Positions 23,528 through 36,153 of a DNA stretch of 64,000 nt are shown here, piece after piece (the stretch's first letter is position 1; each line of letters starts with the position of its first letter). The notes below the pieces were generated by a model that made no database searches, had not been told where the DNA came from, and was given only the letters and a program-made list of their open reading frames with translations. The stretch comes from Lotus japonicus. Its lineage: Eukaryota; Streptophyta; Magnoliopsida; Fabales; Fabaceae. A program made the translations under genes and the position numbers. Location of the stretch: NCBI RefSeq assembly GCF_012489685.1, contig NC_080043.1, positions 12,022,223 to 12,086,222 of the forward strand, given 5' to 3'.

Positions 23528-26500
23528 CTACCATTATTCTTGATTATTCATCATCATTAGTCTTACAATTTGTAAAGCTGCACAGGGATATGTGTTTGCC
23601 ATTACCCTGTAAATTGGCTGATGAGTCAAATTTGATTCCACCCCCACGATGGATTAAAAAGCAATCGCATTATAATAAGGTTCATAAACAACGCAATTCT
23701 CAACCAATTGACTTTCCAAATTGTTGCTATGGTCCAAGGATGCTATCGATCAACAGAGTGGATTGTTCCTATTAACCATGAACAGACATACTCAAGTGCA
23801 CATTTTGATAAGCCAGTGAAACTTGAAATGTTCAATACATGTATGAAAAAATTTCCACAATGAATTTTACAGTCAAAATTAATACATGGAAAAAGCAAAT
23901 CTGAGTAGTTTCCACATTCTGGGCTCTAGAATTGATTTTGAGTAAAAATAAGTTGTTGCAGAGATGTTATTACATGTTGTTGAATGCCCATTCACATTAA
24001 TGCAAGACACCCCTTTCTTCTCTATGTAGAGAAATAAAAACTAAAACTAAAATGTGGCATGAGGTAGTGGTGCAGCTCATGAGTCATATACAATGTCTAG
24101 GTACTTGTAACCAAAACCTAACATCATGGAAAGAAAGCCAAATATGATTTCATCTGTGGGGGCAAACTCAACTGTTGTTATGTTCATCCACTTCTTTCCA
24201 CAAGGAGTAGAGATAGAGGGGGCCAAACAAACCCTAAACAAGACATAATTATGTAACTCTTTTTCCACTTTTCATGGGGGGGGTCAAATGTTTTTGCAGG
24301 GGGACAAGACACACACACCACTCTTCTCTTTTTAGATGCATTTGCTAATGGGACCATCCTCCCTAATCCCCCAAAAATTTCAAACTAAATCGAATACAAG
24401 TCAAATTTCAATTCTGGAAAACAGTTATATTTATATATATCTGCACATCACACAGCACTATCTAGAGAAACCACAAATCTCTTTCAAACAATGATGGTCC
24501 ACAGCTAGCATACTCTTAGAACTGTTTATATTGGAAAATTTGGTAATTTCAAATCCCATTTAAAGTGAGGAACACCCTAATGCAGCCTAATATCCTATAA
24601 CATTGTTTATTTTCAACATCTATATGAATATGTTCCCCACCTTGCATGGTCTTAACTTGAGCTCTCTCTTTCATCTCACTCTCATTTATATCAGTATTTA
24701 TCTCTTTGTTCCACTAGTCTTTCACCAAAAAACAAACATAAAATCCAACAAGCACCTAGATCATCTATTACGAAGTTGTCCTAACTTACACTTCCACAAA
24801 TGTCTTAAATTCAAGTTTATGTGAATATAGTTGCTCTACATATATGTGGTAGAGAGACTTTTACTATTTATAATGATCCTGTCTTGACTCGAATATGATT
24901 GGCTCGATGGATGACATATATATTTCTTCTTTTTTGAAAACGACATATATATTTCAAAACAAATACACAAGCTTAAAAGGCAAAAAGGGAACAAGAAATA
25001 TGGGACTAGAGAGTGAGCAAAGCATGCCCCTATTCCTCCACAGTCCATATGACTGCAATCATCATCTAAAAGAGAGATACTTTTGTAGTGTACTTGAGGT
25101 CAAGAGTTCATTCGCGTTTCAAGGTCCCACTAGCTAACCTATGAGGCGACACGAAACGATGGGCTGAAAGGTTTATATGCTATTAAGCCAGTTGAATCAA
25201 CTCTAGGAATTGACATGCTTCATGGTCTAATAAATCATCACTTTTACAACATTTTCAATTAACAATTATTAACAAACAAAAGTTTATGCTTTGCACTAAT
25301 TAATCATCGTTAATGCTTTGGAATCAGAAAACCACATAGCCAGCCATTCTCACTAATTGATACTTTGCTAATATAATCACATTGTTTTGTTTCTTTTGAT
25401 TCATCTTGTCACGTATGTGTGAATGCTTTCAATTCAACTTTCTTTTTGGATTAATGTTTATCCTCTGCTACATGCTAGACCATAATCAAAATGTTGCTCA
25501 CTCACTGTGTTATTATCACTAGGCCTCCAATCCTTGCACTCAAAAGTAGCCGACAAACTCATTTTATTGGTTCCGCCATGTGATTTGTGGCCTCAACCTA
25601 GTCACCCATTTGGTTGGCTCTTCTTTATTGGTACCCCCAATGGGCCAAAGAATTTAGAAAAACAGAAAGAAAAGAACCAATCATGGTTTTCTTAAATTCT
25701 CCTTGGTCTAAGTTTTCCTAATTAGGAAGATTGCCTAATGAGGTGTTATTTTCATTGATGTTTTGTGTTTATAAAAATATCTATGTCATGGAGTAATACT
25801 CCTCAAGACCTGGCAACAATGATGATTATAGTCTAAGCTCATTGTTGTTAATGAAAATCTTGGAGGGATTTTGTTTGGTAGATGTCATTGGTTGACACCA
25901 AATTCTAGAAAGCTGAGTCCAGATAGAAGATAAAGTAGATCAATTAGATTCTGTCTGCTCAAACTTTTCTTTTCATAATTATTTTTTCCTATATTTTTTT
26001 TCACCTTTAACAGAGGTTGGTCTCACTCTCACTGATCATGTTTGCATTCTAGTGAGTTTTGATGCAACTTGCATGAACTTCAACTTCTTGTTAACTGAAT
26101 GTTTTCTGGTGGCTATATTAGCTTCTCTTGTTTTAGTTCCTTTTCTTTTCTCTTGCCATATGGAGAATCAGGCTATGTATGAATCATCATATCAAATTGA
26201 TGTTTTCGGTCGCTTTAAGATAAAAAGTAAACCAAATTTCTTTTTATGAATTGAGATAAAAATTTGTTTATATTATATTATTAAATTGATATTTAAACGC
26301 ACACTAAGGCAATATTTAAAGTTATGCTTTTTTTTTACATTATATACATTGGGTTCCCATGTAAGTTTTTTTTTGAATCTGGTTCCCAAGTAAGTTATTC
26401 GATTTTATATGCATGTTTTCTCAATGGGACCATTGACCTCAATTGAGTAAATGAGAATAAACTTTGAATAGATAATAATTCAAACACATTACATTTACGT

Positions 26501-26613
26501 TGGCTCAGCGTAATGCCAACGGAAGTTTAGAGTCTCTTTCACGTATTTAAATATTATTTCCACCCTATGATTTTTATAATTCCTTTTCAGTTGGTGACTG
26601 TTAGTTTTGCTTA
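23528..26613. other. Long intergenic stretch, no gene seen
   Basis: Only short, low-quality open frames occur. A homopolymer G8 at about 24276 and AT-rich DNA are the only features. A TTTTGTAGTG at about 25081 resembles a CACTA-element end but has no partner nearby. It might contain distal regulatory DNA or a non-coding RNA that I cannot recognise. Confidence 0.4.
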
Positions 26614-27190
26614 GGCTTTGTTTGAAACGGTTGATTGATAGAGGAAAAAAAGGGAAAGGGAAGGAAAACGTCATTGAAAATTGTGCACCTCAGTTTGGTT
26701 TCATTATTACTGTGGATGGAAAGATTGATTTTCATGGGACCCACCGTAAAAATGGTTTCCTTCCAAATTGGAGAGAAAGCTGGAGTTTTTTGGTAAAAGT
26801 TGAAAAGACTGAATACCCCATTTTCCTTATTTATTATTACAATTGTTTTTAATTCATTTAGTAGTCGTCATCTAACGTAAATTAAGAAAAAAAAAATTCT
26901 TATATTCATATAATAATAAAATAATAAATGTGTGTTACAATTTATTAAAACAATATTTTGAAAAGGTAAGTTTTACGTTAATTTTAAATAATAATTATAA
27001 TATAAAAAAGTTGAGGATGTTTATGTCATTTTATATATACACACTTTTTTTTCCACTCACTTTTTCTTTTCCTTTCTTTTAAACCAAACAACCTAAAAAA
27101 TCATCTCACTTTCCTTTCTCTTTCTTTTCTTTTCCTTTCCTTTCTTTTTCTTTCTTTTCTTTTACTTTTCTTTCTGAACCAAACAAAGCC
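26614..27190. mobile_element. Tourist/Harbinger-type MITE
   Basis: The ends are inverted: GGCTTTGTTTGAAACGG and the complement of GAACCAAACAAAGCC. They are flanked by the 3-bp duplication TTA (26611-26613 and 27191-27193). A TTA/TAA duplication and a GGC.. end are typical of PIF/Harbinger. The 577-bp interior is non-coding, with purine-rich DNA on the left and pyrimidine-rich (TTTCTTTTCC) on the right, so the single strand can fold back. Confidence 0.75.
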
Positions 27191-27193
27191 TTA

Positions 27194-28379
27194 ATGTGAT
27201 AAGTTTTTGCTCTCATTATCTAATTTTTCTAATTTCATCCCTGTTTGTAATGTGTGCTAACTGGTTTCAATAAAAAAACACACATAAATATTTATGATGT
27301 AACATCCTCTGTTTATTTCATATGTTCTTTTTTTTTTTACAATCAAGCAAGATTCCCCCTGTATTCTTTGGTACTCATATACATCCTGTATTATATTTGT
27401 ATTCATTCTGAAACCTGGTTTGGCACAAAGCTTGTTACTCATGCAATTTCATTGACTAATTGCAATTTCGCTAGTGTCCTTCCTCTCTCTTCTTATTGTT
27501 TGTCCTAATTATAAATAATTGAATAAGGTCCTGTCATAACTTACTGTGTTGTGGATAAGAGAATGAAAAATAGAAAAGCAGGAAACCCTTTGAACTTATG
27601 TCATTCCACTTATATTAGTGTGTTCCTGTCATATCAGTCATTTGAGCGTGATAACACAAGTATGTCCTTACTCAAATAACTTTTGCAGATAATTCACTAG
27701 AGTCAAAAGTAAGAAAGTGAAAGGGTGTGTAATGTCATCAAAATCATTTTCCAAAGAATTTGTGAAGTGATGTAAGCGGTTAATAAATAATAATCACGGC
27801 TTTTAAATTGTGGTTACGATCGTAATTGTGATTGTTGTTACATTGTGAAATTGCTAATAAATTTGGGTTGTTACAACTCTAATACTGATGCAAGAACTCC
27901 AATATCCTTTACAGTGTGAACACAATTGCGGTTGTAGACAACAATTTAAAGTCAATTAATAATACATAAGGCAATTCATGCTTCAAGTATTGTTCAACAT
28001 ATCTGGATTGTTCTAGTAGCATATGGATTACCTTGGATAGGCATTCATGAATAACACATCCTTATTGTGGTGACATTTGACCGACAAGATGGCTTCAACA
28101 GTATTTGAGTGAACCATGAGGAAAATGTTATCATCTCTCTATTACAAGGGTAAAATAAAACATGAAAACGAAAGAAAGATGGTACATGAGACAGCAAAAA
28201 GCAAAAGCATAGTAAGAGGAGGGGGAAATAGTGTCTTTTAAAGTACAAAATTATTGGTAAGCGTTTGTATTTCAAATGTGCTACATGCTATCTGACAAGG
28301 ACTTATGATCACCTTCTCAATAATGATGTGCTTGAATTCTGAATGAACTAATAGTGCTGGAGTATGACTCTACAAATCT
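27194..28379. other. Intergenic, no gene seen
   Basis: AT-rich sequence with stop codons in all frames. No repeat ends or RNA genes recognised. Confidence 0.4.
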
Positions 28380-29660
28380 GAATGAAAAAGAAGTCACACA
28401 TGGATAAATTGGCAATAGTTGAGGATTGAGTAATATATAAATGAGAGAAATCACTCCCTCATTACTTTAAGGTTTTATGATAAAATTATGTGGATGATGT
28501 AAAATTACATACTTTTAACCCAACAATATGAAAGTAATCTCCCCGACTCATTTGATTGCAAGATCAACCGTAATTCAAAAATTCAATATGGTATTAGAGC
28601 TTAAAAGCTAATAGCTCATAATAAAATAAAGGGTTAAATATGTTTTTAGTCCTTGAATAATAGATGTAAATCAAATTCAGTTCCTCTCAAAGAAAAAATC
28701 ATAGCTCTTAGTTCCCAACATTAATGGGATATCTGACATTGGTCTAGTTATTCATTGTGCTTTTAACCCAACAATATGAAAGTAATCTCCCCGGCCTATC
28801 TCGTTGTGAGCCCAAAAGTAATTCAAAAATTCAATATGGTATTAGAGCTTAAAAACTATCAGCTCATGATAAAAAAGAGGTTAAATATGTTTTTATTCCT
28901 TGTAAGATATAGGTGAATCAAATTTAGTCCCTCCAAATAGCTTTTAATCTCCAATATTAATGAAATATGTTAAATTAATCTGTTGTTCATTTTGTGGTGG
29001 TTTTTATGCATCAGTGGGGTTTTAAACGCCATGAAATACATTATTAGTAGTTTAAACAGCCGCAAAATACATCGCAAGAGATTAATTCAAAGACTTTATA
29101 AATATTGGGATTAAAACCTATAAAAAAAATTTAGATGAAGCAAATTCAATTCAACCATATTTTTCATAAACCAAAAACATATTTAGCTTTAAAAACAAAG
29201 CGCGCTCTATAAAAAAAAGAGCATAGTACCAGGTCCGGCTTTGGGCCTGTGCAAGCAGGCCCACAGTCCAGGGCCTCCAAAAAGAAGGGACTTTAAAAAA
29301 TAATTCGAATGCCCATACACATGACATTTAAGGTTCTGTTTAGGTATAATTTTCGACAAACCAAGCTTCTTCTTACTCAAGTGCCCAAATAACTTATAAG
29401 GTTCTGCTTTAGTAAAAGTCTAGGCATCAAATAATTATTCTTCACATTTGATGGGGTGTATGTGTTAGAGTACACAAGTATAGAGTGTCAATAAAAAAAG
29501 GAGTCTCACGTTGGATGGAAATGTAAAACTGAGCAATATATAAATAGAAAAACTCACTTACTTATTATCTTAAATTTTTGTAATAATGTGAAAATCACTT
29601 ATTATCCAATAGGAAAATGATCTCCACAGCCCATCTCATGGCAAGCTGAATAGTATCTCA
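28380..29660. repeat. Cluster of LTR-like and TATGTTTTT-type repeats
   Basis: A block beginning TTTTAACCCAACAATATGAA at about 28516 is repeated about 242 bp later at about 28758, each copy followed by AATATGGTATTAGAGC (primer-binding-site-like) and GGTTAAATATGTTTTTA. An inverted copy of that last word ends at about 29190 (CCAAAAACATATTTAGC). Another LTR-like word set (ACGTTGGATGG, GAGCAATATATAAAT) occurs at 29500 and recurs at 46060 and 46470. These are layered old retroelement remnants, and boundaries are not resolvable by eye. Confidence 0.55.
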
Positions 29661-30613
29661 AAAGTCAAATAAATAGCATGTGTAAAGATTAGTTTTCTTT
29701 CCATAAAATCTATTTAGAAACTCAGACATTATTCACTCCAAATCAAGAGTATGTTTGGTTTAATTTTTTTATCAGAATTAATTCTAATAGTTAGAAACTA
29801 TTCAGGTAAGCCTCCTCAGATAATTGATTATACGTTTAAAATTAATTGGATAAAGATTTTCAAACAGGGTACTCAATTTGTCATGAGGAATAGTCTTGCA
29901 ATTTTGTAAATGCTTTTTACTTTTTGACAGTTCATTGAATAAATCAGAAATTGACAACAAATTTTACTTTTGTAGAAATGGTGTACTGTGTTATCTGTTT
30001 GTTGCATGAGGTGGTGGACAAGGCATCATAATACTAATTAGCCATTGAACTAGCTAGGTGAACTTTTCCTTTATACAGTTCCTTTTCTTTATTGTTTTTT
30101 AACTTTTTACCTTTTTTATTAGCCATTTTCTTTCCCTTTTTTAATTGAATTTGAAGCATGTAAGGACACGTCCAGATAGAGGTACAAGCATAGTACTGCC
30201 CCTTTGCGTAGATATACAAAGTCATATCACTTTCTTCTCAAAGCATATGATGATGATCTTGTTGTCGGTCTAGCCATGTGTCGGTGAGAAAGGTCTCCAC
30301 CATAGAAATTGAGAGAAAGAGAAAAAAGGAAGAAAAGTGCAATTGGAGAATAAAGAGTTCCAAGTTATTTGATCTTATTTGGCTATGAAGTCACATAATT
30401 ATCTTGTACCAACATCCATCCATGTGAGTGATCAAGAAAATCTGGTGCATGTACTTGATTAAAGAGTACGCTTGTGGAATTTGGATTTTGTAGTATCAAT
30501 TTTCCTACCTTAACTGAGCAACAATCAAGCCATCATTTCTCTGCATTAACCTAATCACACTTTTAAGTTTAATTAATGCATTAGATACTAAACATTTTTG
30601 GTTTAGAAGTATC
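29661..30613. other. Intergenic, no gene seen
   Basis: Nothing beyond short chance frames. The sequence next to the solo LTR shows no repeat ends of its own. Confidence 0.35.
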
Positions 30614-30618
30614 ACAAA

Positions 30619-31858
30619 TGTCGCAACCAGGATTGCGACGGAATGGCGTTATAAACATTAGAATGCAAAAGAGTCGCCACCAACATTTTTCAAGAGGGAA
30701 AATGTTAGAAAACTCATATGAATATAGTCTTCGAAACAAAAAACGGTCCGGGAGTCAATTACGCGTAGGGAAGGTACTAGCACCCTACGCGTCCATTTAT
30801 AAATGGTTACCCTATTTAATTGTGTGAAAGAAAAGAGCTTTTTATTTATTCCACCCCAAGAAAATGATTTTGATTAAAGAATAGTTTATATTTTATTAAG
30901 GAAAAAAAGATTTTTATTTACAAATTTGGCTTGACGGTTGTTGATGTCCGCTCCTACGTATCTCCAAAGTGCGATGGAGAATTCAAAACCACGTAGTTCT
31001 TGTAACATTTTTTAGTTGGTTTGTGTTTTTTATTTTGAAAAGGTTTGACATATTAACATGTCTTATTTGTGTAGAAAAGAGATTATTTTAAATTGGTGGG
31101 GGTATTTTATTTTAAAAAAAACAGCCACGAACGTTTTTTATCATGTTACTTTAAATTGAGATTTGAAATATTGTGTTTTGATTAGCTACGGGAGAGAAAG
31201 AAATTTCACAGCATCTAATATATAATTGAGAGAAATTTATAACTTTTAAGTAAGAAACAAATCCCTTATAAAAGAAAAAATCCTAAGTTGCCAAGAAAAC
31301 TAAAACGTATCTTTTGTTAAAAGAGAAACTAGCAAGGAAAAAAAAAGAAGCACAACATATACAAACAACATGTCTTCCAAAGAGGCATTTAGATTTTGGA
31401 GGAAAGACAAAGCAGCGATAAAGCAAAGAGAAACCCATCAAACGTGGTGATATTAATTTTGACACAATGAAATCATATTATCTAGCAAGAGAAGGTTGAG
31501 CGTAAATCAAACCTTTTCAGTGAACACTCAGTTTTTTTTCACTTTCTCTGCCTCTCTCTGAACATGATCTCACCACACAAAACCCCATCTCTATTTATAG
31601 CTGCATGTCTAGGGTTTCTTTCTCACCACTCCTAGAATATTCTTGGGAATCATTTCTCACCATTCTTGGAGAGGAAGAAAAACCCATCTAGAATAATTTA
31701 GTTTATTTTTGGTATTTATTATTTATTTTCGTATTTATTTATTTAATTAATATTATAATTCTGAAATCATTTAAATAATTACTATTAATATAATTTTAAG
31801 TGCTATTTTTTTTATTAAATTAATTTTATTAAAAGTATGACAAAATTAGGTGTTTACA
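30619..31858 (+). mobile_element. Solo LTR with 5-bp target duplication
   Basis: It starts TGTCGCAACCAGGATTGCGA and ends AGGTGTTTACA, so it has TG..CA ends. The 5-bp word ACAAA flanks it perfectly (30614-30618 and 31859-31863). Inside are a segment common in plant LTRs (GGTCCGGGAGTCAATTACGC, then AAGGTACTAGCACCCTACGC) and a TATTTATA box near 31592. No internal retrotransposon region remains, so this is the product of LTR-LTR recombination. Length 1240 bp. Confidence 0.85.
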
Positions 31859-32316
31859 ACAAACATTGGAAATCGAACAAATAAACATATAAGATGTAGG
31901 TTTTTGTGTTGATTTATAGCAATATTGTTTACTCTTTTGAGTAACAAGTCCCACATGAGTGATCTATACCACATTAAAAAATAGAAATACAAAAGTGAGA
32001 TATATATAAAGTGTGATTTAGGGTGTGGATTTGCGAAGGGTGACGGAGACCATGGCAGGGGAGCTATTGGTGGTTGACTTTGATTTGGATGACTCTTCTT
32101 TTCTTTAATTGGAGGTTGCATCGGGGTAAAGAGGCGGCAATTGCTGTTTAGGGATATATAGGGTTTTTCAGGGAAACCAACCTCATTGTTCTGGTGATAT
32201 TGTGGTTGTTTAGGGATATGTAGACATGATAGAAATGAGGTGGAACACATTAGCAGAACAAGAAACATGTTTGTAATCTTAATTTTATCAAGTACTAACT
32301 TGTAAAACAAAGTCAC
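31846..32316 (-). CDS. Hypothetical 156-aa frame with signal-like N-terminus
   Basis: A minus-strand frame has an internal Met followed by FLVLLMCSTSFLSC, which resembles a secretion signal, and then a Pro/His/Lys-rich middle (PPIKEKKSHPNQSQPPIAPL). The stop codon lies within the last bases of the solo LTR, so the C-terminus was altered by that insertion if the frame is real. No family recognised. It may be a small secreted-peptide relic or chance. Confidence 0.2.
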   Translation of the reverse strand: MTLFYKLVLDKIKITNMFLVLLMCSTSFLSCLHIPKQPQYHQNNEVGFPEKPYISLNSNCRLFTPMQPPIKEKKSHPNQSQPPIAPLPWSPSPFANPHPKSHFIYISLLYFYFLMWYRSLMWDLLLKRVNNIAINQHKNLHLICLFVRFPMFVVNT

Positions 32317-33814
32317 ATGTATCGGTACAAGTGGTTTTTAGATATGTACATTAAACTTTATTTCTTTTGAGGTTACACATGTGATAACGGTGATAATTTG
32401 TGTCGGTTTTTAACTACCACAAATTACTGAGTTTATTTATTATTTAAATTTTGAAGTTTGTAGCGGTCAGAATCCACTATCACAAGAGGTTGCAAGTGTT
32501 CAAAAATGTTTTCCATCTATCATTTTTACCGTGGAAAAAAAACCAAAAATACATGATGAAAAGAGAAAGTGTGTGAATATTGCATATCAAAATCCTTTGA
32601 CAAATTCCTACATTGAGAGTCTCAAATCACCATGTTTGGGTACGGCTGAAGTCACTTGAAATATGGACCACATAGTAGGACAATTTTGAAGAAGAAATTA
32701 TATGGCATCAGTAAATATATAAAAGAACCCTCAAGTTGCTTGAAAATGCATATTTTTCCTGTTTTCAACGTGTATCTTTCTAACAAAGAGGAAAAAGAAA
32801 ATTCATCATTTTGTTGATTACTTTTTTCATCTGAACCAGATAAAAAGATTCACGCAATAATGAAACCATGTGGGTCTTCTGAACTAGTAAGAGTTCAGGG
32901 GTCTTAAAACCATCATTGCATGAATTTGTTGCAAACTAGCTTAATGCAAAATATGCCATTTCAATATGATCTTTTCTATACCTCATAAAGTAATCAAATC
33001 AAATTTACAACATTCAAGGCCCTTTTAATGTTTCAAGAAAAGGGTGGGAAAAAAGCATCACCTTTTACCTTGATCATATGCATTGTTATATATATCCCTA
33101 GCAAAAAGGTGCATCATGTGATCAACAGATACTTTAAAATTTTATTACAGTCTCTTGATCTCTATTAGCCAATTAGCATTGAGTCAGAAACATGTACTTT
33201 ACTTAATTATGCTAAATGATATCCAAATTAATATCATATTTTAGGCAATCCTAGCTTAACGACGTGGTGATGATGATTTTCATATGGATTCATTCAAATG
33301 TTTCCTCCATGTTAGTGCTGCCACTGACAATTCTCTTCCTTGTTACACCCAAATGGAAGCATGATATTAGGGACCACATAATTGGTTTCATAAAGTTAAT
33401 CATGCCTTAAGAAAATGTTGAATCTTTAATTATATATCAATTAGCATTGCCATTTGTGCTATATGTGCTGGATTCAAGTTGTAACTAAGTAGTAAAACTC
33501 GATTTCTTCACCATCATTTTTTAGTTCCTAGAGCCACTAGTATGAACGTTCTGAAAAACTATTACCCTAGTACTTATTATTCCAAGCCGTGATCTAGGAA
33601 ATAATTAAGGAGTAGTTGTAAATGATTTTCTTACATGATTTCATGCATCGGTTATGTGACTTTGTCTATGGGCGCAAAACAGATAAAACATAGTGAAGGT
33701 CGACGATATAATTTCTTTTACGTACTAAACTAAATCATGCCATCAAAGTATGTTTTATTGATTAAACAAATGTTGCAACATATGTGTCAGCCCATTGGTG
33801 CTCGAAATCTTTCA
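32317..33814. other. Intergenic, no gene seen
   Basis: AT-rich sequence before the Helitron 5' end. No open frame of note. Confidence 0.4.
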
Positions 33815-34262
33815 TCTATATACTATCTATATATACTTTAGAAAAGAGGAAGGTTGTGAGCCCCACCTCCATGACTTGGCACTTCAAGATTTACTCTCCA
33901 ACACCCCCTCTTTACATGACAAGTGTCACCTTCTAATTGTTTTGAACCAAATTAATAGAAGCCCAATTTAATTTCAGTTTTTAAATGAAGACCCAATAAT
34001 CAAATCTTAATGATTTTGTTTTTATGGTTTATGACTCACAATTTATTGCATTCACACGATAAACTTAACGAGGAGGGGTTTACATCATCAACAATTTATT
34101 ATTTCCATTAATCAGTAAATAATTTCAGCTCTATGTAAGCATGGAAAATTCGAATTATTTGACTTCTTTTGCAACCAATAAAAACTGAATAATTTTCCTA
34201 ATATGTTTTAAATGAAATTGAATGCAAAATGTGTAAATACATTAACCAAATCATTATTACAA

Positions 34263-34622
34263 TAAAATTAAGTAGTTTACGCATAACATTGAATTAAAAA
34301 ATTGAAGGCATATTGTGTAAACAGAATAATTTAATTGACCAAAACGCCGAGATGCTAATCATATTTAAATCATTCCTTATTTAAAATGGTGGAATTAATG
34401 ATAATTACATGGTAAATTTGAATTCTGTCAAATATACACCACAATAAAATTAAGTGGTGTACGCATAACATTGAATAAAAAAATGAAGGCATGTTGTGTA
34501 AAGACTTTAATTTCATTGACCAAAATGCCGAGATGCTATTCATATTTAAATCATTTCTTATTTAAAATGGTGGAATTAATGATAATTACACCAAAATGCC
34601 GAGATGCTATTCATATTTAAAT
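34263..34622 (+). repeat. 182-bp tandem repeat, about two copies
   Basis: TAAAATTAAGTAGTTTACGC (34263) recurs as TAAAATTAAGTGGTGTACGC (34445) at a 182-bp period. A third partial unit with CCAAAATGCCGAGATGC starts near 34590. It lies in the 5' non-coding part of the Helitron. Confidence 0.75.
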
Positions 34623-34854
34623 GCTATGCGTTTAATCGTGACAAGCAAAAGTCAAGAATGAATATGAACCTTCAATTCCGCATATAATTATTTTTTCGTT
34701 ACAAACTAATCTCTTCGTTACTTTTTTTTCCCATTTTTTAAGATGATTATACCAGTAACCCTAATTCTCAAATTCCTATATAAATCACCTCATGGTATTC
34801 TTCAATTTCATAATTTTTTCCCACCAACTATTAGTTTTGAGATATACTTTGTTC

Positions 34855-35125
34855 GAATGGTAATCGACGATCTCGCCACCATCGATGTGGCTTAGTCCGA
34901 GCTTATATGGATCCAAGCTTCCATTTTCCATGGACATGATTCTTATGGATGACAAGGTAAATCACTTTTCACATAAACATCATGTTTTACGTCCTTTTTT
35001 GCTTAATCTATAAATCTCTTATGTTCTCATTTTAATGAATTTCAGGGTTGTAAGATTTATGCGACCGTTAGGAAGACTCTGATATACCGATTCCAATCTT
35101 TGCTAAGAAATCTTCAATCTGGAAA
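34855..35125 (+). pseudogene. Decayed RPA-like OB-fold gene of the Helitron
   Basis: Compared with the intact copy at 40017-40434, the first exon (ATCGACGATCTCGCCACCAT, then CTTAGTCCGAGCTTATATGG and ATGGATGACAAG|GTAAAT) has lost about 50 bp between IDDLA and LSPSLYG. The second exon starts after TTTCAG at 35046 (GGTTGTAAGATTTATGCGAC) and falls out of frame after QSLLRN. It encodes the same replication-protein-A 70-kDa-like DNA-binding fold, carried by many plant Helitrons, but cannot make the protein. Confidence 0.7.
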
Positions 35126-35429
35126 GTCAACATGACAATTGAAAATAAAAAAGTTGGGTACCTACAACTTAAAGATGAAATCATTGAGTGTTTACTCCTA
35201 TGGTTTAAAAATTAATTTGAAGTAAATTTCCCATAAGTTATGGCCACAGATATGTAACAGAATTAGTTTATTGTGTAGAGATTTCGGATCCCTCACAATA
35301 TATGGCCACAGTTATAGGTCATAATTCACTCCATTTATTTAACGGTTTTTTACTTTTTAATTAGGGAATCAATTAGAAATTTGATATCAAAAAATATATA
35401 AAATCCACGTGGTAGGCAGCATTGTGCAT

Positions 35430-35734
35430 TCACCTACACCATGGAACAAAACGTTCAGAAGGTAGGTTCTGTTGATGCTAGGGCAAAGAGAAAAGCAATA
35501 TTATCAAATAGAAGAGATTGTGGTACCTCATCAAGTTCATCAAACCCCAATTCTTCTACCTTAGATATCAATACTTAAGCTCTAGATACACCTCCTTCAA
35601 TTTCAAGAAAATTTTTCTCAAGTACTGCAAAGATCTCTTCAAAACACCACTCCCAACAAGTCAATAGCAGTGCAAAAAAACCAAGGGCTAAAGCATGTCA
35701 ACCCCTTTCAAAAGATGAAAATTCTAAATGGGGG
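35430..35734 (+). pseudogene. Broken N-terminal Helitron-associated frame
   Basis: A frame from ATG at 35442 (MEQNVQKVGSVDARAKRKAI, then Ser/Asn-rich) runs to an early stop at about 35576 and then continues as protein-like sequence (ALDTPPSISRKFFSSTAK). Its basic, Ser-rich character resembles the N-terminal peptides that precede Helitron replicases in plants. Assignment is by general resemblance only. Confidence 0.35.
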
Positions 35735-36037
35735 TAAGAAAAATTCTGTTGAAGTAGTAAGATATTTAGTTGAGGAAGTTGGCATTAATGAATTTTTTTT
35801 GGGTAAAGTCATTCTACTGAATCCCCATATTCTGGTCCAGCGCATTGACATTTCATGGAATACTCGATATATGTTTCTTAGCAAAGAGTTGGGTGCACCC
35901 AGAGATAGTGTTGTGAAAATGGTCAAAAAAACACCCTCAGCTTCTACATTACAGCATAGATGATGGATTACTCCCTAGAATAAATTTCCTAAGGAGCATA
36001 GGAATGAAAAATCCAGATATCTTGAAAGTCTTGACTA
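35735..36037 (+). pseudogene. Captured fragment of an mTERF-family gene
   Basis: About 100 codons show the repeated mTERF pattern of helix, Pro, Leu, helix: LGKVILLNPHILVQRIDISW, then FLSKELGAPRDSVVKMVKK, then, one base out of frame, HPQLLHYSIDDGLLPRINFL and RSIGMKNPDILKVLTSLT. One extra A in a run of seven at about 35929 causes the frameshift. mTERF proteins bind organellar nucleic acid and control plastid or mitochondrial gene expression; this piece covers about three repeats and has no transit peptide or C-terminus. It sits between the RPA-like relic and the helicase, inside the Helitron and on the same strand, so it was probably picked up by the element. The family call is from the repeat pattern. 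Confidence 0.7.
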
Positions 36038-36153
36038 GCCTTACACTGTATTATTCATGTAATTGGAGTCCTAACAAAAAAAAATCAATATTTCTCATTT
36101 AATTTTATTTTCTAATTTAATTTATTTGCCTTATTTCGTTTAATTTCCTTCAG

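Noticed and set aside
25078..25092. CACTA-type right end (TTTTGTAGTG)
   Set aside because: No matching CACTACAAAA left end or 3-bp duplication within several kb.
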